From: Hirsutella rhossiliensis
Taxonomy: Eukaryota; Ascomycota; Sordariomycetes; Hypocreales; Ophiocordycipitaceae
Reading direction: 5' to 3'
DNA length: 64,000 nt
Assembly (NCBI RefSeq): GCF_020360975.1
Contig: NW_025408688.1
Coordinates: 124,001 to 188,000, forward strand
The first letter of the stretch is position 1. Every line of letters begins with the position of its first letter. Made by a program: the position numbers and the translations under genes. This document shows positions 1-11,300 of the stretch, piece by piece. The notes beneath the pieces are model-generated. The model was not told the origin of the DNA, did not search any database, and saw nothing but the letters and a program-made list of their open reading frames with translations.

Positions 1-1640
1 GCGGGCCAGCTCACGCTCAACGAGAAGCAGGCCATCGCCCTCCTAATCGTGTGCCGGCAACTCGACCGAATCCGGCAGGGCGACGACGCAGGCGGCGACG
101 GTGGTGGCCAGCTCTGCCTATTCATCGGCGGCGAGGGCGGCACCGGCAAGTCGCGCGTCATCGAGGCGCTCGTCGAGCTGCTCGCCCGGAGGGACCTATC
201 GAGCCGGCTGCTGGTTACGGCGACGTCGGGGACGGCGGCAGCGCGGATCAACGGCATCACGCTGCACTCGGCCTGCGGCCTTACGGTCGGCCAGGGCGGC
301 CGGGCGGGAGGGCGACGAGGGACATTGACGGCGTACGGCTGGCGGGCCAGGGCGAGCGCTTCGTCGACGGCCGGTCGCGGATGGACTGGCAGGAGAAGGA
401 GGTGCTGGTGATCGACGAGGTCAGCATGCTCGGGGCGCGGACGCTGCACGCCGCCAACGAGCAGCTCTGCCGGCTGCGGGGGTCGGCGCGGGACTTCGGC
501 GGCATCCCGGTAGTGATCCTCTGCGGCGACTTCCACCAGTTCCGGCCGGTGCAGGAACGGTCGATCCTGCTGCCGAGCGCGGCGGTGGCGTGGGACGAGG
601 ACGGGGCGTTCGCGGCCGAGCAGCGGCGGCAGCACGACAAGGCGCACGCGCTGTGGCGGCGCTTCACGACGGTCGTCATGCTAGACGAGCAGATGCGGGC
701 CGCCGGCGACCCGGAGCTGCGGCGGCTGCTCGGGCGGATCCGCCGGGGCGAGCAGGACCGGTCGGACCTAGAGCTGCTCAACTCGAGATGCTACCGGCCG
801 GGCAGGCGGATCCCGTGGGAGACGGGCCTGACGGTGGTGACGCCGCTCAACCGGAACCGCTGGAACCTCAACCTAGAGGCGGCGCTCGCGTTCCGGGAGA
901 GGCGGCGGACGGCGGCGCGCGTCTTCTCCGAGCATAAGTGGAGGGACGGCGTGCCGACGGAAGAGGAGGCGGTGCTAATGCTAGGCCAGGGCGACGACAG
1001 CGCGACCCCGGTGCCGGCCGTCTTCCTCTTCGTGCCAGGCATGCCGGTCGTCGTGAACCAGAACACGCACCAGGGGCTAAGCAACGGGGCCGGGTACACG
1101 GCGGTGGACGTCATCCCCGACCGCGCCTTCCCGGCCACCGCGTCTCGGCGGAGCTCATCATGCACTTCGGCCGCCGGCGGGCATCGTGCTGGCCTCGGAG
1201 ACGACCAAGGACTTCCACTTCGTCGGGATGCCTGCCGGGACGATCCTGCTAACGCCCATCAGCGTCAAGATCACAGCGCAGCGGAAGCGGCCATGGCAGC
1301 GCAACGACGTCAGCCGGAGGGGCCTGCCGTGCGCCGCGGCCTTCGCCTGCACCGACTATAAGGTGCAGGGCGGGACGCTGGAGCGCGTGGCGCTGGAGCT
1401 GCGGGGGGCGAGGATGACGACGGTCGAGGGGAGGGCGGTGCCGTCGTCGTGCGACCCGTATAGCCTATACGTGCAGCTGTCGCGGTGCCCGACGCTCGAC
1501 GGCATCATGCTCGTATCAGAGGTGCGGAGCGGGACCTAGTGGGGAACCGGGTGCCTGAGGAGATGACGGCAGCGCAGGCCCGGCTAGAGGAGCTTAGCAG
1601 GCAGACAACACAGGAGGCGGCCGACTGGCTCCGCAGGTAA
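1..1640 (+). pseudogene. Helitron Rep-helicase, PIF1-like helicase end (unit 1)
   Basis: This is the C-terminal SF1B (PIF1-like) helicase of a Helitron transposase, which would unwind DNA during rolling-circle transposition. Visible motifs are a Walker A GGEGGTGKS (about 127-153), a Walker B VIDEVSMLG (about 409-435), CGDFHQFRPVQ, LDEQMRAAGDPEL, and late motifs TDYKVQGGTLERVALELRG and YVQLSRCPTLDGIML. The reading frame changes near 300, near 1150 and near 1530, so it is broken as written. Several changes coincide with one base missing from a run that is longer in sister copies (for example CGG for CGGG near 1165). The coding trace ends at TAA 1638-1640. The start lies outside the window. Confidence 0.9.
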
Positions 1641-2068
1641 CGCAGGCGCCCTGCATTTTCCACACTTCTGACGTAAAAGGAGTGTAGGTTAAGGGCCAGG
1701 AGGACGGGCGAAGGGGGTGGTCTGTGGAGGCGTGTGGTCTATGGCGGAGTTAGAAGCCGGGCCGGCTTGGGCACCTTCCTCTATGTGGTCTGCGGCGGCG
1801 TATGGTCTACGGAGGCGTTGGAAGCGAACTGCGCAGCTGGAACTAAAAGGGCAGCAAGGGGCAGGGCATTATGCATTTTTATTTATTAACGAATGAAAAG
1901 CGAGAACATCGACGAATCAAAAGCGAGAAAAGAACAACTGACGAATCAAAAGCGAGAACGCCAGCGAATCAGAGGGCGGCATTTGCGGGGGGGAAATCGA
2001 TGGCGAATTTTTTTTCTCCCCGGGGAGGAACCCTACAGGAGAAGGCTCGCCTCGGGCTCGCGCAAAGA

Positions 2069-2085
2069 GCCTTGAGGAACGAAAG
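2069..2085 (+). repeat. Right arm of Helitron terminal inverted repeat (unit 1)
   Basis: GCCTTGAGGAACGAAAG is the same 17-mer that closes unit 3 at 24057-24073. The sequence just upstream (about 2032-2068) aligns with the CAGGAGAGG...GCGCAAAGA hairpin segment of units 2 and 3, but its stem sequence is different. Confidence 0.7.
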
Positions 2086-2438
2086 TTTGTGGTTGAAATT
2101 TGAGGCTGAAAAGGGGATTTATCTGTCTGTTTGATGTTTCAAGGTTTTGTGGTGGTTGCGGCATCACTGGCACGGAAAAATCTTTCCGCAGTAGCTTGCA
2201 TCGCGCGACGGGTGATTGGGGCGAAGAAGATCGGGCGCCAAGCTGTCAGTCATGTCATGCAGCAATACGTGTGAATAAAAGCAAGGAGAAGATGAGAAGT
2301 GATGGAGGAAGAGGGGATAAAATAAGGCGTCGAGAATTCGGCCTTGAGTGGCCTACTTGCTGTTCTAGTGTTCTTCGCATCATATGCGTCAGTTAATCAT
2401 AAAAACTACAGAGTATCTAAACATCTAGAACACAAATT

Positions 2439-3028
2439 ATGGCGATGTCTACGGTCCGAGTCGAGTTCATATGCCAATTTGGCGCCAGGCAACTCATCCA
2501 CAACCATAGCATTCCTCGGAGCCTTGTGACGGAGGCAAACGGGGCCGGCGGAGATGCTGAATACAACGAGCGATTTACACAGTCCATGATGCCTCTTATG
2601 AAGGAGCACGAATCAGCATGTCGCAGTGCGTCGGGTGCTTTCTGCGAATGCTGCGGGCGGTTTGCGACAGACATCTTACAGAGTCCGATATCGATGCTGC
2701 ACGCAGACGAGGCTCGCATTGTGGTTTGGGTCACATCGTTATGTGGAAGAGGGCAGTGCGAGGTAGAAATGAGACAGGAAATGCAACTAGTAATGGGGGA
2801 AATGCGGCAGGAGGAGGAAAGGCGAGATAAGTTTCTAGGACGCAATAGGTGCATGGAGGTCAGGCTGTGCAAAATATGCGGGACGACCGTGGAGTGAAGC
2901 GGTGCAGTAGATGTCACGCAGTGGCATACTGCGGCACGGAGCATCAAAAGGCGGACTGGAAGGTTCACAAGAAGGCGTGCGTGCCCGAGAGGCTCAACAG
3001 ACACGGAAAGTGTGGAAGGAAACGATGA
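2439..3028 (+). pseudogene. MYND zinc-finger protein, single-base frameshift (unit 2 cargo)
   Basis: The first 152 codons run uninterrupted from ATG 2439 and match the intact unit 3 copy (14030-14593) over their whole length, including the block ESACRSASGAFCECCGRFATDILQSP. The frame then breaks near 2890, where GTGGAGTG stands in place of an expected GTGGGAGTG. In the shifted frame the MYND finger continues (CSRCHAVAYCG, HQKADWKVHKKAC) to TGA 3026-3028. MYND fingers normally bind proline-rich peptides in partner proteins. The role in the element is unknown. The break is a one-base loss in a G run and could be a sequencing error. Confidence 0.8.
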
Positions 3029-3335
3029 CTAGAAGCGAGGTCGTAGAGGGTGGTGGAATATAGCAGTTCGGTTTTTATATGTGCTGAGAAGTAAGAGCAC
3101 ATAGTAAGACAAAGGGTAAAATTGGGTTGTTCTCTGCATAAAGAATATATTAGCAGACTTTTATTTCACATAACTAGATAAGATATATAGCTATTCCGTT
3201 TCTGCTGTTTTTCTACTTAGGTGACGGTTTCGAAGCGGCCTAGTCGGCGAGTCTGATGTGCAGGCGACAATTGAATTAAGGGAAGATGCCGAGGCATTCT
3301 CCGAGGCAGGAGTCTGACCGGCTGTTTCCGGATCG

Positions 3336-4597
3336 CTAATATGGGAAGCCGCTAAGAGGAGCAGGATCGGGTAGCAGAGCCCCAGTATCGGTAGAAGACG
3401 AAGGTTTCGGGGTCGTCAGGCGCGGTCTCTTCGTCGGCGTGCCGGCAGGGTCAGGACAGGGACGCTTCTGCGAGGGTGTAGCTAGGTCGGCCAAAGTAGA
3501 AGTTGAAGCAGAAGTTATTAAAGCCGAAGGTGGAGGACTTGGCGGGAGGGTACCAGGTGTTGCCACGGAGTAAGAGGCAGCGAGTATATCCCGGAAAGCG
3601 GCCGAAGCGGAGGACGGTTTTTCCTTTAGTGGTGTCGAGATAGCCGAGGACGAGGCAGCCGCAGTGCTGGTGGCCTTATCGAGAAAAGTCCAAGAATCCG
3701 GGACGACGATAAAGACATAGTCTCGGTCGGAGCCTGGGGGATGAATCATGACGCGGTGACTGAGCAGGCCAGCAACTTTGCCTGTGCAGGTAAAGAAGTA
3801 TAGCCCAGGGTTAGCGTGAATGGGGAAGATAACGAAGACCTCGAATTGGTGGAAGCCTCTGAAAGGGATCTTGTCGGGAATGCCAGGAGCTAGATACGTA
3901 GAGAGCTGGACGAAGCCGCAGCAATTTAGCTGGGCGGCGTCTAGGTCTGGCAGAAGGTCTTGTCGTAGCAGGGAGTGACCCGGCCAAGGATGAAGCCGGT
4001 GAAGGAAACGATAGGCGGGATGCAAGGAAGTTATCCATAGAGGCGAAGAGTCTAGGAGGATGCTAAGAGGACAAATCAGCCGGACCTCTCGCCCGAGAGC
4101 CGAGAGCGGTACGCGCTAGGGTAAATGGCACGCCTTACGGCTGGTAACCCTGGTCGCGGACGACGAGGGCGGGCATGGTGTAGATAAGGGTGTCGCCAGT
4201 TTCAGACTCTAGGCCGTCGCGCTGCTTAACCTCCCAGGCAAGGGCGTAGGGTGGACGCGGCCGTTCATAAAAACCATTCCTCAGACCATTCGGAGGCGAT
4301 AACAGGCTGGTTGTAAATAGAGAGATTGAGACTGAAGAAGATGGATGTCGGCGAGTCGTCGGTATCCAATCGGAGCGGCGCATATTCCGCGGTGAGCAAC
4401 CATGAAGGAGGTGGCAAAAAGATGCGGGCAATGGTCTCGGCGTTGAGACCTCTAACGCGATGCTCGTCCTGATGGGGAAATCTCGAGGGGCAGTCGGGCT
4501 GGACGAAGAACATCATAGACATATCACCACCCGCGCCTTTCTGGCTATCGAGCGGCTTTCGAAGGTGTGGTGGAGGTAGCGGTGACGAGGAAGACAT
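3336..4597 (-). pseudogene. Unrecognised Helitron cargo protein (unit 2 copy)
   Basis: The gene starts at ATG 4597 with MSSSSPLPPPHLRKPLDS and is homologous to genes at 14748-16203 and 24275-25698. An intron is predicted at 4052-4138 (GTAAGG...CTGAT...CTAG). It joins DQGYQP to LFASM exactly as in the sister copies. Exon 1 has frame breaks near 4275 and 4240. After the intron comes a conserved block (SLLRQDLLPDLDAAQL, CTGKVAGLLSHRVMIH, DYVFIVVPDSWTF), then a Ser/Pro/Ala-rich tail with a basic TPTKRPR stretch that could be a nuclear signal. The tail stops at 3336, earlier than in the sisters, and related but non-coding sequence continues to about 3235. I recognise no family. Confidence 0.65.
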
Positions 4598-5357
4598 CGT
4601 GCATATCTATGTTGGCTAATAAGTGGTTTGTGCGCCTAGAAAATGATCGGTATAAGTCGTTAAGAAGGAAGTAAGAGGTGGAGAATAAAGCGGCCTTTTT
4701 TATAAATCCAAGGTATTATAGAACCAGTGGGGAGAGCGAGAAGCTTTGCCATGGCAAGTTTGAATTTTGATAAGGATGCGTGGTGCATAATAGCTCTTGA
4801 CCGGACGAGTAAGCCAACGAGTAAGCCACACGAAGAGGCGGTGTGGAGAAGGTTGCCTGTTAGAATGGAACGGAAATTTAGGGAAGACTGTCTTGGGAGC
4901 TATCGTGCCGGGTGAGCTGAATCAGATGGCAGGGCTATTCCTTTTCCGTTGCAGCATAGGTAGCGAAGAAAAGAAAGTCTAATTTGATGTTCCTTGAAAC
5001 GCATACCTGCAACGACAGATTCGGAAGATGCGGAGGAGAGCAGAGTAGTAGAAGGCGGCCTTAGATGGAGTTGCGGTGTGTATTCCTATGCATGGGCTGG
5101 TCGAGGCCGTCCGGAAAGGATGGACGGACGGTGGTAGGGTGGTGAAGGGGAGAAAGGGGGCTCGCGGATAAGCATTGCCGCGTCGGCTCAGTGCTAAAAG
5201 ATCACAGGGTTTAGTTATAGGAAGGGATTGGTAGGAAAACGCCAACACGGCGGACCATTATTGTTAGGAGGCGAGATAATATTGAAGAAAGATCCGGGGG
5301 CAAACTTTTATGGTCCATCATCCGTGTGCAGAGCCGCGGCGTTAAGATAGCATCGAC
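4598..5357. promoter_or_regulatory. Divergent spacer between cargo gene and Rep-helicase gene (unit 2)
   Basis: This 760-bp stretch separates two divergently transcribed genes and has no convincing gene. It shares blocks with the equivalent spacers at 16204-16915 and 25699-26799, for example GCATGGGCTGGTCGAGGCCG near 5092. The clear TATAAAG of the other two units is replaced here by CTAAAAG near 5193. Both promoters would have to lie here. Confidence 0.45.
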
Positions 5358-8300
5358 ATGGGAGAGAGTTCTCGCTGCGAGGTTCGGTCGGTAGAGGGAG
5401 AAGGTGAAATGGTGATGGGAGCAGCGGCCGTTGCTGCGACGAGAAATGTCGCTGCGGCGAGATTGAGCGCAATGGATGATTCGCTAAAGCGGGTGTCGGG
5501 ATATAAGAGACAGGCAAACGTGGCATCCAGGTTTCGGCCCATCATGGCCAAGCAGGGGCTGGTCGAGGAGGTCTCGCGAGGAGAACAAGCGGAAGCGCTT
5601 AAAAGAGCGTTGCCCAAGAGAAGCCGGCGAGGCGGTCGGCGGCCAAAGGGAAAATCAGTATTGAACGATGGCATTTCGAAGGCGGCCCCATCACGACTTT
5701 CAGCACCGATAAACGTGGGTGATGATAAGCTAGTGAGCATGGAGACGGACGTTGCCATGCAAGGGTTGGGTGCGAAGCCGTGTGGAGGGAGTCTTGTGCC
5801 GTCCGTCGGCGGTGTGTTGCAGCGCGAGGGTAACGACCCGATCACCTACCGGCACCTCTTGCCCAAGGAGGGGAGGGCTGGGGATGATGAGAGGAGGGCA
5901 GCGACCACGGTAGGTCTGGAAGCACCATGTCCTCCGGAAGCCTTAGTCGGGCGAGAAGACGGCCTAGACAGTGGGAGATGGTCCGGCGTGGCCGTAAGTG
6001 GCTCTGAGACGGTTAGGCGACCCAGCGGTAGCGAACTGACGAGGCCGAAAGGTCTCGTCGAGCGGACAGGTGGTGTGGGGGGAAAACGCCGGGTTGGAAG
6101 ACCGATAACGGTGATGAGATTTCGGCTGGAAGGCGGGAGCCAGCATTCGCCAAGGCCCATCCGATCCAAAGAGATGGAGAATACGGCCGGACCTGCGCCT
6201 GCTCTTATGAGATTTCGATTGGAAGGCGGGAGCCAGCATTCGCCAAGGCCCATCCGACCCAAAGAGATGGAGAATACGGCCGGACCTGCGCCTGCTCTTA
6301 TGAGATTTCGATTGGAAGGCGGGAGCCAGCATTCGCCAAGGCCCATCCGACCCAAAGAGATGGAGAGTGCGCCGGGAGCTGCGCCTGCCCCCCCTGAGGA
6401 GGCCGGATTATCACACGCCGGGATCGCGGAGGGCGTGCAGATCGGCACGTCTGGAAAGCGGAACGATAGGGCGCGGACGAGGCAGAAGGGGAGCGAGGGA
6501 TACTCTAGCAGCCCGGGAAGGAAAGGTCGGCCGGCAACGGTCGACAGTGTCCGGCCTATCGAGGCGAAGCAGGCGCTGGCGGCCGAGGAGATCTCACGAA
6601 GAGAACAAGGGATGCATTGAAAAGAGCGTTGCCTAGGGGAAGTCGGCCAGGTGGTGGGCTGCGGGAAAAGGCGATGCACGTGAATGGCGCCGCCTTGAAG
6701 GGAGGGCGAGCGCGACGCTCGACACCGATAAATGTGCGTGAGAGGCGTACGGACGAAGGACCGAAGCGGGTGTTGGGCGACGAAAGTCAAGCGGACCCGG
6801 CACCTAGGTTCCGGCCTATCCAGGCGAAGCAGGCGCCGGCGTCCGAGGAGGGTTCACGAAGAGAGCGGGTAGAAGCAGTCGAAAGAGCGACGCCTCTAGG
6901 AAGCCGGCGAGGCAGTCGGCCGCGGGATAATAGGACGCGCGTCCATGGTGCTTCTTCAAAGGGAGGGCAAGCGCGATGTTTAACAAGATTTCGGCTAGAG
7001 AATGTAAGCCAGCACTCGCCGCAACCCACCGTCGCCCGGCCAATTCAAGCGAAAGCGATAGGAGACAGAGCAGGAGATCTGCAGTCATCCGGGCGGTTAT
7101 TACCACGGCCGTCACGCCTGGCAGGGCAGGATCGGCCGGCAGGGGCGGTCGGGATTTCGTCCACGGCCGTCAGGGAGCCCCTCGTTCAGCCAGTCGAGCC
7201 TAAAGAGCCGGGAGATGGAGCCGGAGATACACAATCACCCGGACGGTTGCTACCACGACCACCACGCGGGGCAGCGGTGGGAGAGGAGGATCGGCCGAGG
7301 CGAGTCGAGGCGGTAGCGAGATCTTCGGAGTCCGTGGAGCAGAGAAAGAGGATCGGCGAGCCCGACCGAGACGAGCTGCCAAGAAACGTATTCGAGGCGG
7401 CCGTCGGAGGCAGAGGAGAAGTGAGCTACAGGCGGAAGATCTAGCCAGCGTCCTACGTTACCTGGAAGACGAATTTGCCGCCAAGGAGAGGCTGTCCAAG
7501 GAGCAGACTTGGTGCACACCAGTGCCGCATGAGAGGAAGGTATCGACGGTGCGAAGTTTTTATCGGGCGTTCCACGATGCGGCCACCTTGCCGATACGGG
7601 CATGTATGCTGTGCTACCGCAAGCGTTCGAGGACGGAGCTTAAGGAGATGCCGTGGGATCGGTGGCTGTCGAGCCCCGTCCCTAAGGGTGAGGGCTCGCC
7701 GTTCGCGTGTCGGAGTTGCTTCCGTGAGGGCGAGTCTATCGTGGTCTGCGCGGAGTGTCATCGAGGGCTGGCGCGTGGGTGCTGTCGCCGGCGGCCCAAC
7801 TTCATTGTCGCCTCGGTTGTGAGCATATGCTCCTGATGAGCTCAAGGCTCACGCCAGTGGAGGAGAAGCTGATTGCGCTAAACTCGTGTTACGGGTTCGT
7901 CACGAGGTATAGCGTCCCGGGCGGCCAGAAGCAGACGCTGAGGTACCCCAAGCACGTCAAGGGCCACATCACGGTGTTTCCGAACAATGTACAAGAATTG
8001 GTGACGAAAGTGCTGCCGCACCCTCTCCTGCAGGTGATGGACGAGATCCACATCTCGTGGCAGGGGGCGGTAAAGCCGACACCGAGCGACCTATCGAGTC
8101 TCTTGTCTGTGAGGCGGCGCGTTGTCGAGAGGGCTCTTGTTTGGCTGAAGAGAAACAACCCACACTATGCCGAGATCGAGATCGACGCGGCTGAGATGGA
8201 GAGCTGGGAGAGTCGGCCCACGGGTGCCGCCGTCGGTGTACGGGCGCCTGGAGCGGAACGAGCCGTCGGCATGGGAGAAGACGCGGACGGCGCATATCGT

Positions 8301-11300
8301 GCCGCCCACGGAGCGGGCCATGGACGACGAGGGCGCGGTAGAGATCGAAGAAGTCCTGTCTCTGCTCAACCAAGGGGGAGGAAGCGCGACGATTCTCGAG
8401 GACGACGAGCCAGAGTCAATCGAGGTAGACGAGGCGCGTGGTCAGAGCGGCGACGAGGCTAATCACGATGCGGAGACGATCAACGAGGTAACCTCGTCGG
8501 GAATGTTTGCGTTAGACGGGCCGCCCGACGTCGCCGACGTGGATAAATTGCGCTTCGCATGTGATGCCGTCCGCGAAGGGGCGGGCGACGACGGCGGCGC
8601 GGGTCCGAGGACGTGGGTGGAAACCTCGGCAAGGGGGCAGCCAGGGCACGCCGATGGTTCCGAACCGTATATAGGCGTTCGCCGCGGCGATGACTTCGCC
8701 GACTCGTTCGAAGCCTCCTTTTCGCGAAGACCTTTCCCACGCTGTTGCCATTTGGCGTCGGAGGGCCGCGACCGGTCGAAGAAGCAGCCGTACAACTAGG
8801 CAGAGGCACCGCCGACATACGCGAGCGGGAGGCCGCGACGCGAGAGCTCGTGTCGTCTCGGAACATGAGCCTTCGGACCTGGGCCGACACGGTGTTACGA
8901 CGCCACGGTGGCCGGTTCGCGACGCACCACATCTTCGCCTTCCTCGTCTTTAATATAGGCGTGCGGTCGAGGAACCGCCGCGTCAGCATGCTAAGCGTGA
9001 CGAGGAAGAACTTCCGCAAGGTGGAGCGCATCGTACGGTCGCTAACCGCGGACGGATTGGCGGCGGCCAGGGCCGAGCTAGAGAGCACAGGCAAGACGAC
9101 CGATGATGCGGTGAAGGAGCTGCTCAGGAGCCTTTCGCTGTATGGGTATCGTCAGCCCATGTCGAGGGAGGTCCGTCTCGGGATGCGGCATAGGATCCTG
9201 GCGCTCATCGTCCGTTACGGCGTGCCCGCCATCTGGTTCACGATCAACCCAAACGACATCACGAATCCGGTAAAGCTCCGACTAGCAGCGTACCGCGCGC
9301 GCGACCCCGAAGCGGCCGAGGAGTTCCTACGAAGCCTCGATAAGGCGTTCAAACGTGTGCGGCTGTCCGTGTCCGACCCGATGAGCTCGGCCGTCTTCTT
9401 CCACCGCGAGATGACGCTGTTCTTCGAGCATTACGTCAATGCCGGGGGGGAGTCGGTCTTCGGCCGCGTCAGCCAGTATTATGGCGCCGTGGAAACGAAC
9501 GAGCGAGGCTCCCTCCACGTGCACGGGCTGCTCTGGCTCGAGGGAAACGCCCACCTCAGCTCGATGCTTGCCGACTCAGACGGCGGGGAACAAGCGGCAT
9601 ACCGCGAGCGAATCGTCCGCTACGTCGATAGTGTCTTCAGCGAGGTAAGGAACGGCGGGGGCGTCGTACGAAATAGTCGTGGGAGAAGAGGACGCGGGCT
9701 GACGCGGGGAAACTAGGACCTGGACCAGGAAGGGTTCTGCGCCGTCGAGGCAGAGCGTTCGGTGACGTCCGATATCTCGTCCCTGCTGAACAGGGCCGAT
9801 CAGTTCTCGGCCTCGTTCGAGGAGGAAGCCAACTTCTGCGCCGGCGCGACCCAGATCCATACCCACAGCCCGACATGCGTCAAGTACTCCTCGGCAGCAA
9901 GGGGCGGAAGGGCGCCGACCTCTGTCGCTTTAAGGCACCGTGGGAGCGGGTCGAGGAGACGACCCTGTCAGCGGACGGCGTGCTGCGGATCCGCAGAACA
10001 CATCCCATGGTGAACCGGTGGAACAAGGCCATCGCCGTCGGGCTCCGTCACAACCACGACATTTCCTTTATAGCGACGCAGCGGAAGACCATGGCGCTCG
10101 TCTACTACGTGACCAATTACGCGACTAAGGTGGAGGACCCGACGTGGAAGCGCGTCGCCGCCGCCGCCGAACTGCTGCCCGTCGTGTCGGCCGGTAGTCA
10201 GCCGGGTGCCGGGGATGACGTAAGTAGCGGCGTCGTCGGCGACGGCGATGGAAGGAAAAACAAGACGCGGCAGTTTCTCATGAGAGTGGCGAATCGGGTG
10301 TTCACGGAGCGGGCGCTGTCGCAAGTCGAGGTCGTCGCCCATCTGCTGGGACACCCGAGCGAGTTCTCGGGAAGCAGCGCCTGGGCGTACCTGAACGTGT
10401 CGGTGCTATACTGGCACGTCTCGAGGCTCTGGCGACACCTTCGGCAGCAGAGCGGCACCGCGGCGGTCGAAGACGTGTCCGTCGCGGACGAGTCGGTCGT
10501 CGTCGAACAAGCAGGCGAGAGGATCAGTTTCGCCGAGGCCTATCATCATCGCGGACATGTCCTACGAGGCTTGTGCCTATACGACTATGTTTCGCTCGTC
10601 AGGCTCCAACGCGTCGGCAAGGCCGGCTGCTCCGGCGGCTGGGGAGAGGTGCCGTTCGAGAGCGGCTGGGTGGCCGGTAAAGACTGGGTCCAGGTGCTAA
10701 GGCGGCCGGAAAGTACGCCGTCGTCTGCCTCGACGGCTACCTAAGCAAGGATTTCGAGCAGGACGACGAGGAATCGGCTCATCGCAGGTAAGTGCGGGCG
10801 GGCAAAGTGGCCGAGTGAAGAGAGGGGGGGTTGCGACGCCGCGGGGGGCTGGCTGACTTACACTTATTGTGCCGTCGCAGGGCTGCCGTCCAGCATCTTG
10901 CGCTATTTGTGCCGTGGAAGCCTTTCTCGGCGAAGAAGAAGGGACATCAATGAGATATGGAGGCGGGCGCGAGCTGCTTCCGCCGAGAATCTCGTGCCTC
11001 GTCGACAACGTTCAACTGCTCCGGCGGTCCGCCGAGGACGCGAGGCGAGACGCCAAGCAGTGGGCGGCCTCGGGCGGCGCCGGGGATTGCGCCGGCGCTC
11101 TCGGCGAGGCGGGGGGGGGGGGGGGGGGGGGGCGACACCCGGGGGACGACGACGCGGCCTCGGCGTACCAGGCCGACAACGGCGGAAAGGCAACGCGACT
11201 AATCGACGTCGTCCGAAGCGCGGCCGGGGCGAACCAGATCACGGCGGGATCGCGCGAGCTCGGGTATGATACAGCAGCTGTGCCGCTTCCAGCAGTCAGC

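Larger units (their letters stand above)
1..2085 (+). mobile_element. Helitron unit 1, 3' part only
   Basis: The window opens inside the helicase region of a Helitron closely related to the three units that follow. Only the helicase end, a non-coding tail (1641-2068) and a terminal 17-bp arm (2069-2085) are present. The tail is purine-rich and repeats an AATC-AAAGCGAGAA pattern around 1910-1970; no gene is visible in it. The Rep part lies outside the window, so this unit cannot be called complete or truncated. Confidence 0.85.

Noticed and set aside
5846..6790. 314-codon Ser/Pro/Arg-rich frame on the minus strand
   Set aside because: It is the opposite strand of the 93-bp repeats and the Rep-helicase extension, whose + strand frame continues into conserved domains.
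11111..11132. G-quadruplex regulatory element
   Set aside because: A pure G run present in only one unit is more likely slippage or artefact than a conserved control site.
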